From an uncultured Lachnospiraceae bacterium (GTDB lineage: Bacteria; Bacillota; Clostridia; Lachnospirales; Lachnospiraceae): 64,000 nt of DNA. Position numbers and translations under genes: made by a program. The notes beneath the pieces were generated by a model. That model saw only the letters and a list, made by a program, of their open reading frames with translations, had not been told where the DNA came from and ran no database searches. Below, piece after piece: positions 53,251 through 61,630 of this stretch. Location: positions 1 to 64,000 of the forward strand of contig CAJUTU010000005.1 of the NCBI GenBank assembly GCA_910589385.1, read 5' to 3'. The first letter of the stretch is position 1. Each line of letters opens with the position of its first letter.

Positions 53251-53868
53251 ATGATGAAAAAACGATGGGGAAAGATCGGATTTATTTTAATCGCAATGTT
53301 GGTGTTACTTTCCGGGTGTTCGAAAGGCAATGCGGATACGACAGCGGAAAAGGAAGAGGAAACTACGTCTGTGGAAGAAGATCAGTTGGCGGAGAAGACC
53401 GAAACGAAGACGGAGTCTGAGAGGAAAGAGGAACGGGATGACGGGGTGCAGGCGGGATCCGGCAGCGCATCGGCGCCGGAACAAAAAGAGCCTGCAGCGT
53501 TTAATGTATATTTTTCAAATGATGATGCTACGGAGTTGGTAAAAGAAAAGATCGAGGTTGATGAGTTGACCCGGGATGCGGTATTGAGTGCTCTGATTGA
53601 CAAAGAGATGCTTCCGGAGGATATCGTAGTCAACAGCCTGGAAGAGTCGGAAAAGGATGGCGAAAAGGTACTGGATCTGGATTTCTCCCAAGGATTTGCA
53701 GCCTATGTGAGCAATATGGGTTCAACCGGAGAATACATGATCATAGGAAGTGTCTGCAATACTTTTCTGGATGCGTATGGATGCGAAAAAATCCGTATCA
53801 CGGTGGAAGGCGGTGTCTTCGCGACCGGGAATAATGAGTATCCAGGATATCTGGGATTTCATAAATAG
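53251..53868 (+). CDS. GerMN-domain lipoprotein
   Basis: A 205-residue predicted lipoprotein. The signal ends in the lipobox LLSGC (Cys about 23), followed by an acidic Lys/Glu/Thr linker (about 25-85) and a GerMN domain (about 88-200) with FNVYFSNDDAT, VLSALIDKEMLPE and LDLDFSQGF. GerMN domains occur in the spore germination protein GerM and in lipoproteins of wall polymer loci. GGAGGTGA precedes ATG 53251; it is one base after the rfbD stop, so it closes the operon. A weak hairpin (about 53875-53925) follows. Confidence 0.85.
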   Translation: MMKKRWGKIGFILIAMLVLLSGCSKGNADTTAEKEEETTSVEEDQLAEKTETKTESERKEERDDGVQAGSGSASAPEQKEPAAFNVYFSNDDATELVKEKIEVDELTRDAVLSALIDKEMLPEDIVVNSLEESEKDGEKVLDLDFSQGFAAYVSNMGSTGEYMIIGSVCNTFLDAYGCEKIRITVEGGVFATGNNEYPGYLGFHK

Positions 53869-53945
53869 TATTTTAGAGCCGGACAGAGATGCGGATGAAA
53901 ACATAATTTCTGGCCGGCCTCTTTGATTGAAGGTGGGATAGTGAA

Positions 53946-55178
53946 ATGAAGGGGATACATGTAAAAGGATTGTTTGGCAGATTTGATTATGATATCCAGC
54001 TTGCAGAAGGCAGTACAACGATTTTGACGGGGCCAAATGGGTTTGGAAAGTCGACAATACTACAATGTATCTATGCAGTAGCAAACAGTGACCTGGAATT
54101 TTTTTTGAAATTAGATTTTAAAGAAATTGAAATTCTGATGTTGGATGAAGAAGAGAATTTACAGATTGTTAAATGTCAGGATAATCTGGTGATTAATGGC
54201 CAGGAGATTAGCGCGCATGATATTATTGCGTTGAAGAAAAACCGGATGAGGGATCACCCAGTATACATAATGGAGGGGACATCCGGAAAAATATCTGAGA
54301 AGATAGTAAGAAGAGTGGATACAGGGGAAGAAATAGTATCTCAAACGATTTATTCTATGTGTCAAAAAATAGGTGAGATTCGTTTTATCAAGGAGCAGAG
54401 ATTAATCCGGGAAGATGACCAGTTAAGTATCCGCCAAAGAAATAGGTGGGAAGAGCCAAGGAGACGTGAGGTTCAAATTGTAGACCAAATTCCATTAGAA
54501 TTGATGTCTCAGATCCGCAAGGCATCTCAGGAATACTCAAAAGTAGCAAATGATTTGGACAGTACATTTCCACAGCGTTTATTTAACGAAAGAAACAAAA
54601 TTTCAGAAGAGCAATTTAATCAGAAGCTGGCAGTTATGCAGAAAAAAATGGAAAATCTACAAAAATATGGTATTTCTAATATTGGAAAGTTGGGAGCTGT
54701 TCAGTTTAATGAAGAAGATGCAAGAGCCTTGAAGGTTTATTTTGAAGATTTTGATGAGAAATACAAATCCTACGAAAGCCTGATCAAGAAATTAGATATG
54801 TTTACAGAAATAGTAAACCGCAAATTTCTTTTCAAGAAAATGAAGATATCCGAAAAAGAGTTGGTAGTCCTGGATGAAGACAACCCAGAGAAAGAACTGG
54901 CATTATCCCAGTTGTCATCGGGAGAAAAGGAGACCGTTGTGTTATTCTATCAATTGTTGTTTGATGTGCCAGACAATGTGATCTTATTGGTAGATGAACC
55001 AGAAATTTCTCTGCATGTGGCATGGCAAAGGGAATTTGCAGAGGATATCAAGACTGTAGTGGAAAGCAAAGGGATTACTGCATTGATCGCGACTCATTCA
55101 CCGCAGTTCATCAATGGTAACAGAGGAATACAGATTGATTTGGGAGAACTATATACGAATGGACTCGATAAGAAGTAA
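53946..55178 (+). CDS. AriA-like AAA/ABC ATPase of a PARIS-like system
   Basis: A 410-residue SMC/ABC-type ATPase of the AAA15/AAA21 group. Walker A GPNGFGKST (about 29-37), a long helical insertion (about 180-310), signature LSSGEKETV (about 323-331), Walker B VILLVDEPEISLH (about 345-357) and H-loop ATHSPQF (about 382-388). It is encoded 20 bases in overlap with a DUF4435 TOPRIM gene. That pairing is the hallmark of PARIS phage-defence systems (AriA plus AriB), where the ATPase holds the nuclease until a phage anti-restriction protein is sensed. AT-rich composition and position between envelope genes suggest acquisition by transfer. Confidence 0.82.
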   Translation: MKGIHVKGLFGRFDYDIQLAEGSTTILTGPNGFGKSTILQCIYAVANSDLEFFLKLDFKEIEILMLDEEENLQIVKCQDNLVINGQEISAHDIIALKKNRMRDHPVYIMEGTSGKISEKIVRRVDTGEEIVSQTIYSMCQKIGEIRFIKEQRLIREDDQLSIRQRNRWEEPRRREVQIVDQIPLELMSQIRKASQEYSKVANDLDSTFPQRLFNERNKISEEQFNQKLAVMQKKMENLQKYGISNIGKLGAVQFNEEDARALKVYFEDFDEKYKSYESLIKKLDMFTEIVNRKFLFKKMKISEKELVVLDEDNPEKELALSQLSSGEKETVVLFYQLLFDVPDNVILLVDEPEISLHVAWQREFAEDIKTVVESKGITALIATHSPQFINGNRGIQIDLGELYTNGLDKK

Positions 55179-55974
55179 CCAGACAAAAGATGACTTAGTG
55201 ACGACCATAAAGCTTGAGCTTAGTGCTGATATCAGGAAGAAAAAATGTTTCCTATTGGTAGAGGGAAATGACGATGTGATTTTTTCCAGAAAGATTTTTC
55301 AGAAAGACGTGGTTTGTTATGAATCTTTTTCTGGAAAAGCGGGGCTTGACGAGTTGATAGAGTCATCTGAACTCGGAGATTATAGAGTGATTGCCATAAA
55401 AGATAAGGATTATTGTAACGTGGAAGCGCTGCCTGAGAGGATGTTTGTCTACGATAATTCCTGTTTGGAGCTAATGATTCTTAAAAATGGTGAAGTGGTA
55501 AAAGGGCTTTACTGTACATATTATGAATGTTATGCAGGAACACTTCCAGAAGAGAAAATCGTTCTAAATGCCATGCGGAAATTAGCTCCATACAGTATTT
55601 TGAGGATGAAAAGTGAAAAGCAAGGATTAAACATAAACTTTTCCAAAGTTGGTTTTGGGGATTTAATTGAAAGTGAGGACTCATTTAGGATTGAACAACT
55701 ATTCGCACGTTTAAATATATCGGATGAAATGGTTAATGAATGCAAGGAGGAGTCTTTGGATTGGGAAGACGAATTACTGTATGAGATTACAAATGGACAT
55801 GATATTTGCCTGTTTTTGGGACGGATATTCTTAAATGCCGGAAAGCCGCTTGGAGAAAGCGGCGTGCGCAATATCATGCTGAGCAATTACAGGAAAAGCG
55901 ATTTTGCGCAAACGAAATTATACCACCAGATAAAAGAATATCAATCCCAATATGGACTGCAATATGTAAATTAG
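55159..55974 (+). CDS. AriB-like DUF4435 TOPRIM nuclease
   Basis: A 271-residue protein. KKCFLLVEGNDDVIFSRKIF (VEGNDD, Glu about 35) is the first TOPRIM motif and VIAIKDKDYCNVE (DKD, about 81-83) the second; FVYDNSCLELMILKNGEV (about 97-114) matches the conserved D(N/T)xxxE(N/L) segment of DUF4435. In PARIS the TOPRIM protein is the toxic nuclease, reported to cut a tRNA. I start at ATG 55159 because GGGAGAA lies upstream; an ATG at 55114 has no ribosome site. Its start lies inside the ATPase gene, so the two are coupled. Confidence 0.82.
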   Translation: MDSIRSNQTKDDLVTTIKLELSADIRKKKCFLLVEGNDDVIFSRKIFQKDVVCYESFSGKAGLDELIESSELGDYRVIAIKDKDYCNVEALPERMFVYDNSCLELMILKNGEVVKGLYCTYYECYAGTLPEEKIVLNAMRKLAPYSILRMKSEKQGLNINFSKVGFGDLIESEDSFRIEQLFARLNISDEMVNECKEESLDWEDELLYEITNGHDICLFLGRIFLNAGKPLGESGVRNIMLSNYRKSDFAQTKLYHQIKEYQSQYGLQYVN

Positions 55975-56020
55975 ATCATATCTGAGAACGAAAAGTAAAA
56001 AATTCATTATGAGGTGTAAA

Positions 56021-56386
56021 ATGCACTATAATAAAAATATTATTTTGGAAATATTGCAAAGCAATTTTGGCGCTGAAATCGAGTCATTTGTTGACTGTTA
56101 TGTAATGGATATGGATCCTGGCCAGCTGGCAGGGGCATTTGAGCAGACGGTAGATTATGCGGTGCTGGATACAATAGATGAAATGGATGTTGTTAATTTT
56201 CATGTTGAGAAAGATATAACTGATGAAGAAATGATGGATGGAATTTTTTATGTATTAGCAATGCTGGAAGGATATGCATATTGGGGTGGTGAACATGTTT
56301 TTGTGGGCAGTGAAGAAATCGAACTGGATTTTCACTTTTCATTTTTGAAATTTAATGGTAAATATTCTAATTTTAAGATGTATTGA
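56021..56386 (+). CDS. Small acidic protein downstream of the PARIS-like pair
   Basis: A 121-residue protein with no family I recognise. It is very acidic (for example YVMDMDPGQLAGAFEQTVDY, DTIDEMDVVNFHVEKDITDEE), mixes predicted helices and strands and has no signal or membrane segment. GAGGTG precedes ATG 56021 (GTGTAAAATG). It follows the DUF4435 gene by 46 bases in the same AT-rich block and ends before a terminator, so it is probably part of the same cassette. It could be a regulator, an immunity-type partner, or an unrelated passenger. Confidence 0.6.
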   Translation: MHYNKNIILEILQSNFGAEIESFVDCYVMDMDPGQLAGAFEQTVDYAVLDTIDEMDVVNFHVEKDITDEEMMDGIFYVLAMLEGYAYWGGEHVFVGSEEIELDFHFSFLKFNGKYSNFKMY

Positions 56387-56424
56387 AGATGATAAATGTT
56401 CTTACAGTGTCCTAAAAAGTGTAC

Positions 56425-56456
56425 AAAAAGGGGAGTATAGACACTCCCCCCTTTTT
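56425..56456. terminator. Bidirectional terminator between the defence cassette and GT gene
   Basis: Stem AAAAAGGGGAGT/ACTCCCCCCTTTTT with a 6-base loop, A-run on the left and T-run on the right. It serves the plus-strand cassette and the convergent minus-strand gene ending at 56461. Confidence 0.88.
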
Positions 56457-56460
56457 GTTT

Positions 56461-57441
56461 TCATATCTTCAAGAGTTTTCGTTTTCCCCAGTCCTGCGCA
56501 TAGTGAAACGTGTATTTGATCAATTCGATCTCTATTTTTATATAGGAAAGAAGATGCCGGGATCGGAAGCGGACTTTTTTGCATTTCTTTAAACCGTGGA
56601 GGCCTTCGAGCAGCCCGTGGATATAATCTTTTCCGAAACCAATCTTATAGAAGAAAAGGCCTTTTATAAAATATCCAGCCAGCAGCGGAAGGCTGTTGAG
56701 GATTAACTGTGGGAGCGGCATATTCTTATAGATCAACCACACGCTGTTTCTGGCAGATGTCTTTACTTTAAAGCTGTTATATTTTGAACCGCTGGTCCCG
56801 CTGCCTACGTGATGGACAATAGCAGCCGGGCAGTAAATATTCCGGTAACCATAGATCTTGGCGCGGTATCCAACGTCGATATCTTCCAGATATGCAAAAT
56901 GTGCTTCATCAAAATAGCCGATCTTTCGAAAGGCGCTCCGGCGGTAGATAGCGGCTCCTGCACAGGCGGAAAAGACGTCTTCCGTCTGTGTGTAATTATC
57001 TGCCGGCCGACCAGCTCCTCTGGCAACACCCCAGCCCAGCAGAGTATACAGGTCTCCTGCGCCGTCGATGAGATCAGGATGGTGCATCTGGAGCATCTTG
57101 CTGCTGACAGAGAAGATCCGGGAAGAGGATTCGATTGCCTTCAGCAATTCTTCCACAAAATGAGGCTCCGCAGTGGTGTCGTTGTTCAGCAATAGGACAT
57201 AAGGGGCAGAGGAATGACGGATCCCCGTATTGACCGCTGTGCTGAAGCCATAATTTTTATCAAGGGCGATGAACCGGATCTCTGGGTAATGCTCTTTGAT
57301 ATATTCTATACTGCCGTCGGTAGAATGGTTGTCTATGACAAGGATTTCAAAGTCAGTGAAGTTCTGACTTGAAAGGGATTCCAGACAGGGGGCCAGAAAA
57401 CGCTTTCCGTTATAATTTGGAATGATGATCGTTATTTTCAT
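56461..57441 (-). CDS. Family 2 glycosyltransferase (WbbL/rhamnosyltransferase-like)
   Basis: A 326-residue GT-A enzyme. ITIIIPNYNGKRFLAPCLES opens the domain (about 3-22), then VIDNHSTDGS (about 35-44), LDKNYGFSTAVNTGI (about 61-75), LLNNDTTAEP (DxD-like, about 86-95) and YLEDIDVGYRAKIYGYR (about 186-202). This pattern matches WbbL-type rhamnosyltransferases. A membrane-proximal hydrophobic stretch near 255-275 may anchor it. Start 57441 has TGAGGC upstream on the minus strand. It faces the PARIS-like cassette and is divergent from the acyltransferase gene. Confidence 0.88.
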   Translation of the reverse strand: MKITIIIPNYNGKRFLAPCLESLSSQNFTDFEILVIDNHSTDGSIEYIKEHYPEIRFIALDKNYGFSTAVNTGIRHSSAPYVLLLNNDTTAEPHFVEELLKAIESSSRIFSVSSKMLQMHHPDLIDGAGDLYTLLGWGVARGAGRPADNYTQTEDVFSACAGAAIYRRSAFRKIGYFDEAHFAYLEDIDVGYRAKIYGYRNIYCPAAIVHHVGSGTSGSKYNSFKVKTSARNSVWLIYKNMPLPQLILNSLPLLAGYFIKGLFFYKIGFGKDYIHGLLEGLHGLKKCKKVRFRSRHLLSYIKIEIELIKYTFHYAQDWGKRKLLKI

Positions 57442-57687
57442 AGATTGCCTCAATTCTTTTTTCTGTTTAATAAATTGCTTACGTGTAGATTAGATAGAGT
57501 GGTCCTGGGTAAGATTACTCCGCAAAAAATAGTGTAAGCTTGGCTAAGCAGTAACCATTATAACAGATTTGCGGGGGAGTTTCCAGCCCTTTATCTTGCA
57601 ATGTTTTTTTCTTTATGCTAAACTATGTTACAATTCACGGCCAAACCAGCGCTGATCACACATGAAAGAAAGTAAGGGACTACAGGG

Positions 57688-58755
57688 ATGGGGAAGACGA
57701 AGCAGGAAGATAACTTTTCCAACAATGTATATTGGTATAATTTTATTCTGTGCATTCTGGTGGTTTTTATCCATGCACGCAATGATGGTGCATTTACTGT
57801 GCCAGTGGTGATTTTTGGAAGTTCCATTTTTAATGAAATGGAATCTTTTTTTGCTGTAGATATTGCCGGTGCGGCTGTAGGAGGTTTTTATCTGTGTTCG
57901 GGATATTTATTTTTCCGCAGCTATTCCTGGAGCCAGACGCTGGCTAAATATAAGAGCCGTGTACACAGTATTCTGATCCCATATGTTTTATGGACGCTGA
58001 TCTATTTTTTTATTCATGTCCTGATTTCACGTATTCCGAGTCTGGCGGCGATTTTTCAGGAAGCTCCGATCGCGCTTACCTGGCAGTCGGTCCTGGACGC
58101 GGTGTTCAACTATCGTTATTGTGCATTTTTATGGTTTTTGCAATTTTTGATCTTATATGCAACGGTTTCTCCAATTCTATATTTCCTGATCGGAAACCGA
58201 TATTTGGGAGCGGCAGCGATTCTGTTGGCATTATTTACAGCCTGTACGAATATAATAAAAAATGGGCAGGCGGCAGCGGTTTTGAACTGGATGGTCCTTT
58301 ACATGCTTGGAGGATATCTTGGAGTTCATTACAAGACTGTTATAGAGTCAAAAAAAGTGAGTACAAAGTTCCTTTTGGGAACATGTGTCCTGGCGTTTGC
58401 GGCATTCTGGATCCGAAAAGGCTTTCCAGGTGTTTTTGGGGTGTTATTCTATTCTTTTGCGTTTGCCGCGGCTTTGTGGTGCCTGACGGCATGGGAGAAA
58501 GGGAATGGAAAGGATAGGACCATGCCGGTAGTACGGGACTGGCAGAAAAACACGTTTGCCGTATATATGACCCATTTTATGCTTGTACAGGGGGCAAACG
58601 CGATCATCAGCAAGTTTGTGTCCCAGTCGATGTGGGCAGGGATCATTTTGTTTTTTTCTCTGCCGGTGATCTGTTTTGGGGCAGCAGCTTTGGCAAAAAA
58701 AATCTGCAGGGATGGAAACTTGTTTTTGTGGAAGATCTTGATGGGAAGCCGTTAA
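57688..58755 (+). CDS. Acyltransferase family 3 membrane protein
   Basis: A 355-residue polytopic protein with about ten helices and the Acyl_transf_3 pattern: N-terminal WYNFILCILVVFIHARND (the conserved His, about 31), GFYLCSGYLFFRSY, YVLWTLIYFFIHVL, FLWFLQFLILY and the late AVYMTHFMLVQG (about 293-304). Such proteins O-acetylate or otherwise acylate surface glycans using cytosolic acyl-CoA. AAGTAAGGGA lies upstream of the ATG. It sits beside the GT2 gene and probably decorates the polysaccharide. Confidence 0.87.
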   Translation: MGKTKQEDNFSNNVYWYNFILCILVVFIHARNDGAFTVPVVIFGSSIFNEMESFFAVDIAGAAVGGFYLCSGYLFFRSYSWSQTLAKYKSRVHSILIPYVLWTLIYFFIHVLISRIPSLAAIFQEAPIALTWQSVLDAVFNYRYCAFLWFLQFLILYATVSPILYFLIGNRYLGAAAILLALFTACTNIIKNGQAAAVLNWMVLYMLGGYLGVHYKTVIESKKVSTKFLLGTCVLAFAAFWIRKGFPGVFGVLFYSFAFAAALWCLTAWEKGNGKDRTMPVVRDWQKNTFAVYMTHFMLVQGANAIISKFVSQSMWAGIILFFSLPVICFGAAALAKKICRDGNLFLWKILMGSR

Positions 58756-58841
58756 GCCGGAGGTGTTTTTCTCAGATTGGAATATTTTGCTTACAGGGTT
58801 GAGAAATATTACAAAAATATTAATAAAGCATAACATTTATG

Positions 58842-58890
58842 TGTAAAATTGGTGTTTTTGCTTGTCCTTTCCAAAGAGATATTGTATGAT
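58842..58890 (+). promoter_or_regulatory. Promoter with WalR-like box before the FDHGGTR glycosyltransferase gene
   Basis: TGTAAA-N5-TGTTTT (58842-58858), three bases, -35 TTGTCC (58862-58867), 17-base spacer, -10 TATGAT (58885-58890), followed by ATTA. Every spacing equals that at 33545-33593. Confidence 0.6.
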
Positions 58891-58934
58891 ATTAAAACAA
58901 AAATGGAATGAATTATAAATAGGGAGCCAGATAC

Positions 58935-59864
58935 ATGACAGAATTTAAAAAGGTTGACATCATTCTTCCAATATGTAATCCAGATGAAAGGACAGTTCAG
59001 GCGGTGAAACGCCTGTTGAAGCAGAACTATCCGGTAAACCGTATTTATATCTTTCATACGGACAAAGGGATGTTTCCCAAGGAGCTGGAGACGTTGTCTG
59101 AGATCATCCACATTACCCATATCCGCCCGGAACAGTTTGACCACGGCGGCACAAGGCATCAAGGCGCTATGATATCCCATGCAGAGTTTCTTATCTATAT
59201 GACGCAGGATGCATTGCCAGTGAATGAGAAGCTGGTGGAGAACTTGATGAAGGCCTTTGAGGATGAAAGGGTAGGCGCTGCGTATGCAAGGCAGCTTCCG
59301 GCATCGGACTGCGGCGCCATCGAGCGTTTTACTAGAAACTTTAACTACCCTGCAGAAAGCCGGGTGAAGTCAGAAGAAGATCTTGCGGAGCTGGGGATCA
59401 AGACATATTTCTGCTCTAATACATGTGCAGCCTACCGTAAATCTGTGTATATGTCGCTGGGCGGATTTGAGACAAAGATTATTTTTAACGAAGATATGAT
59501 CATGGCGGGGCGGATCATACAATCCGGATATAAGATTGCGTATGCGGCAGATGCCCAAGTGATCCATTCCCACCATGACGGCTGTTTAAAGCTCTTTAAG
59601 CGGAATTTTGATATGGCGGTGTCTCAGACAGAGCATCCGGAAATCTTTGAAGGAGTTCCGTCAGAAAAAGAGGGGATCAAGCTGGTGAAGCAAACTTTCG
59701 GCTACCTGTTGAAGAACGGGAAGCCATGGCTGATCGTACGTCTGTTTCTGCAAAGTGGGTTCAAATATCTGGGATATAAGATGGGGAGGAATTACCGCAG
59801 GCTGCCCAGGCAGGTAGTCATGAGATGTACGATGAACCCGGGATATTGGGGCAGTGGGCAATAA
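58935..59864 (+). CDS. Rhamnosyltransferase-like family 2 glycosyltransferase
   Basis: A 309-residue GT-A enzyme. VDIILPICNPDERTVQAV opens the domain (about 8-25); IRPEQFDHGGTRHQGA (about 63-78) and YMTQDALPVNEKLVEN (DxD-like, about 88-103) are signatures of bacterial rhamnosyltransferases. FNEDMIMAGRIIQSGYKI (about 184-201) supplies the catalytic base region. AGGGAGCC precedes the ATG. It has its own promoter of the shared type and probably extends a rhamnose-containing chain. Confidence 0.9.
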   Translation: MTEFKKVDIILPICNPDERTVQAVKRLLKQNYPVNRIYIFHTDKGMFPKELETLSEIIHITHIRPEQFDHGGTRHQGAMISHAEFLIYMTQDALPVNEKLVENLMKAFEDERVGAAYARQLPASDCGAIERFTRNFNYPAESRVKSEEDLAELGIKTYFCSNTCAAYRKSVYMSLGGFETKIIFNEDMIMAGRIIQSGYKIAYAADAQVIHSHHDGCLKLFKRNFDMAVSQTEHPEIFEGVPSEKEGIKLVKQTFGYLLKNGKPWLIVRLFLQSGFKYLGYKMGRNYRRLPRQVVMRCTMNPGYWGSGQ

Positions 59865-60007
59865 ATAGAAAAAATAGATTGATGTTTTGAGTAAAATATT
59901 GTACTATAAGTAATGATGATCATGAGGAGAATACTTATTTCTGCATTGAAAACAGATTTTTGAGATACGGTTAGGTATGGATAATATATACATGGAAAGG
60001 GTATATT

Positions 60008-61528
60008 ATGGCAGATAAAACAGTGCGCCCCGTTTCGGCCAACAGGGCAGGAAGGCAGGCATCGGTTAGGACTTCGTCAGGAAATAAGGCAAGAAGGAGC
60101 AGGGATGGCGGTAAGCGTCCACCTGCCGGGAGGGGATCTGGCAAAGCAAGGAAAAAGAAAAAGAGCGGCCTGTCTATATTAGGGAAGATTGCACTGGTAC
60201 TGTGTGTGTTTCTTCTGTTGGTGGTATTGGCGGCGATCGCGGTAGTCTACGATAAGATGAGTAAGCTGGATTTCACACAGTTAGACCCGGATAAACTGAG
60301 TATCAGTGATGAGCTTCAGCTTGATGAGACCGGTTATCTGAATGTTGCACTTTTTGGCCTGGATACCAGAGAGAATGATGAGGAGATGGGGTCGAGAAGT
60401 GATACGATCATCATTGCAAGCTTAAACAGAGAGACAAAAGAGGTAAGGATGTGTTCCGTATATCGGGATACGCTGCTGCAGATGGATGATAAAACCTACA
60501 ATAAGGCTAATGCGGCATATGCTTTCGGCGAGGAGGAAGAAGCTGTTGCGATGCTGAACCGGAATCTGGATATGGATATCATGCATTATGTAACAGTGGA
60601 TTTTTCGGCTTTGGTTGATGTGATCGATGCGCTGGACGGTATTGATATTGAAGTAACAGAGGAGGAAATCCCGTATCTGAATAATTATTCGGTTGAGATC
60701 ATTGAAAATACAGGCGTAGATACCTGGGCGATCACGGAACCAGGCTATCAGCATCTGACAGGTGTACAGGCAACAGCGTATGCCCGGATCCGGTATGGCG
60801 GCGGAGATGATTACAGACGTACGGAACGCCAGCGCGAGGTTCTGACAAAGATTGCGGAGAAAGCGCAGTCGGCAAGTATAGGAACATTGAACACGATCAT
60901 TGACAAGGTATTCCCAAAGGTTGGGACCAACTTTACTCTTCCAGAGATACTTGCTTATGCAAAAGATGTAAAAAAATATCGGATCGGTGAGTCGGGCGGC
61001 TTCCCTTATGATGTAGATACCATGGATTATGGCGACGCGGGGAATGTAGTAGTACCGTTGAACCTGGAGTCTAATGTAAAACGGCTCCATGAATTCCTTT
61101 TCGGGGAGAATGGATATTCACCTACCACAACTGTATGTGATATCAGCGATGAGATTATTTATCTGAGCGGTATGGGTGCGGCTTACAGCACAGGCAGCGG
61201 AGATGATGCTTATGGAAATGAGTATCAAAATACCTACAACCAGGGCGATGGGACTTACAGCGGTTATGGTGATAATGGGTATTCCGGCGGATCGGAATAT
61301 GATGCATATGGTAATTATATAGGAACGGGAAATGATTATAACAGTTCCGGCGGTGATTATACCGGTTCGGACGGCGGCTACAATGGTTCTGGAGGCGACG
61401 ACACGGGCGGCGGCACTACCACCGGAGATTATACAGATACAAACGGCGGCTATACTGGAGACGGCACTGATACAGGAGGCGGCGATAGTACGGGCGGAGA
61501 TTACGGCACAGGGGACGGCTATTACTAA
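60008..61528 (+). CDS. LCP-family wall-polymer ligase with Gly/Tyr/Asp-rich tail
   Basis: A 506-residue LytR-CpsA-Psr protein that transfers lipid-linked glycan polymers to peptidoglycan. A basic cytoplasmic N-terminus (about 1-55), one helix (about 58-82), then the LCP domain (about 110-355) with NVALFGLDTRE, GSRSDTIIIASLNRET (about 125-140), CSVYRDTLLQM, ARIRYGGGDDYRRTERQREV (excerpt RYGGGDDYRRTERQRE, about 261-276). Residues about 390-506 are an extracellular low-complexity tail of Gly, Tyr, Asp, Ser and Thr. Position at the end of the polysaccharide region fits a ligase for that polymer. AAAGGGTATATT precedes the ATG. Confidence 0.92.
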   Translation: MADKTVRPVSANRAGRQASVRTSSGNKARRSRDGGKRPPAGRGSGKARKKKKSGLSILGKIALVLCVFLLLVVLAAIAVVYDKMSKLDFTQLDPDKLSISDELQLDETGYLNVALFGLDTRENDEEMGSRSDTIIIASLNRETKEVRMCSVYRDTLLQMDDKTYNKANAAYAFGEEEEAVAMLNRNLDMDIMHYVTVDFSALVDVIDALDGIDIEVTEEEIPYLNNYSVEIIENTGVDTWAITEPGYQHLTGVQATAYARIRYGGGDDYRRTERQREVLTKIAEKAQSASIGTLNTIIDKVFPKVGTNFTLPEILAYAKDVKKYRIGESGGFPYDVDTMDYGDAGNVVVPLNLESNVKRLHEFLFGENGYSPTTTVCDISDEIIYLSGMGAAYSTGSGDDAYGNEYQNTYNQGDGTYSGYGDNGYSGGSEYDAYGNYIGTGNDYNSSGGDYTGSDGGYNGSGGDDTGGGTTTGDYTDTNGGYTGDGTDTGGGDSTGGDYGTGDGYY

Positions 61529-61630
61529 AGCAATATGGCCCGGGAAAATCCTGACTGATAAGATTTTCATTGATCTGGGTTAGGAACTGCAGGAAAAGAT
61601 GTGTAATAAATACAGGAGAGGGTATGTACT

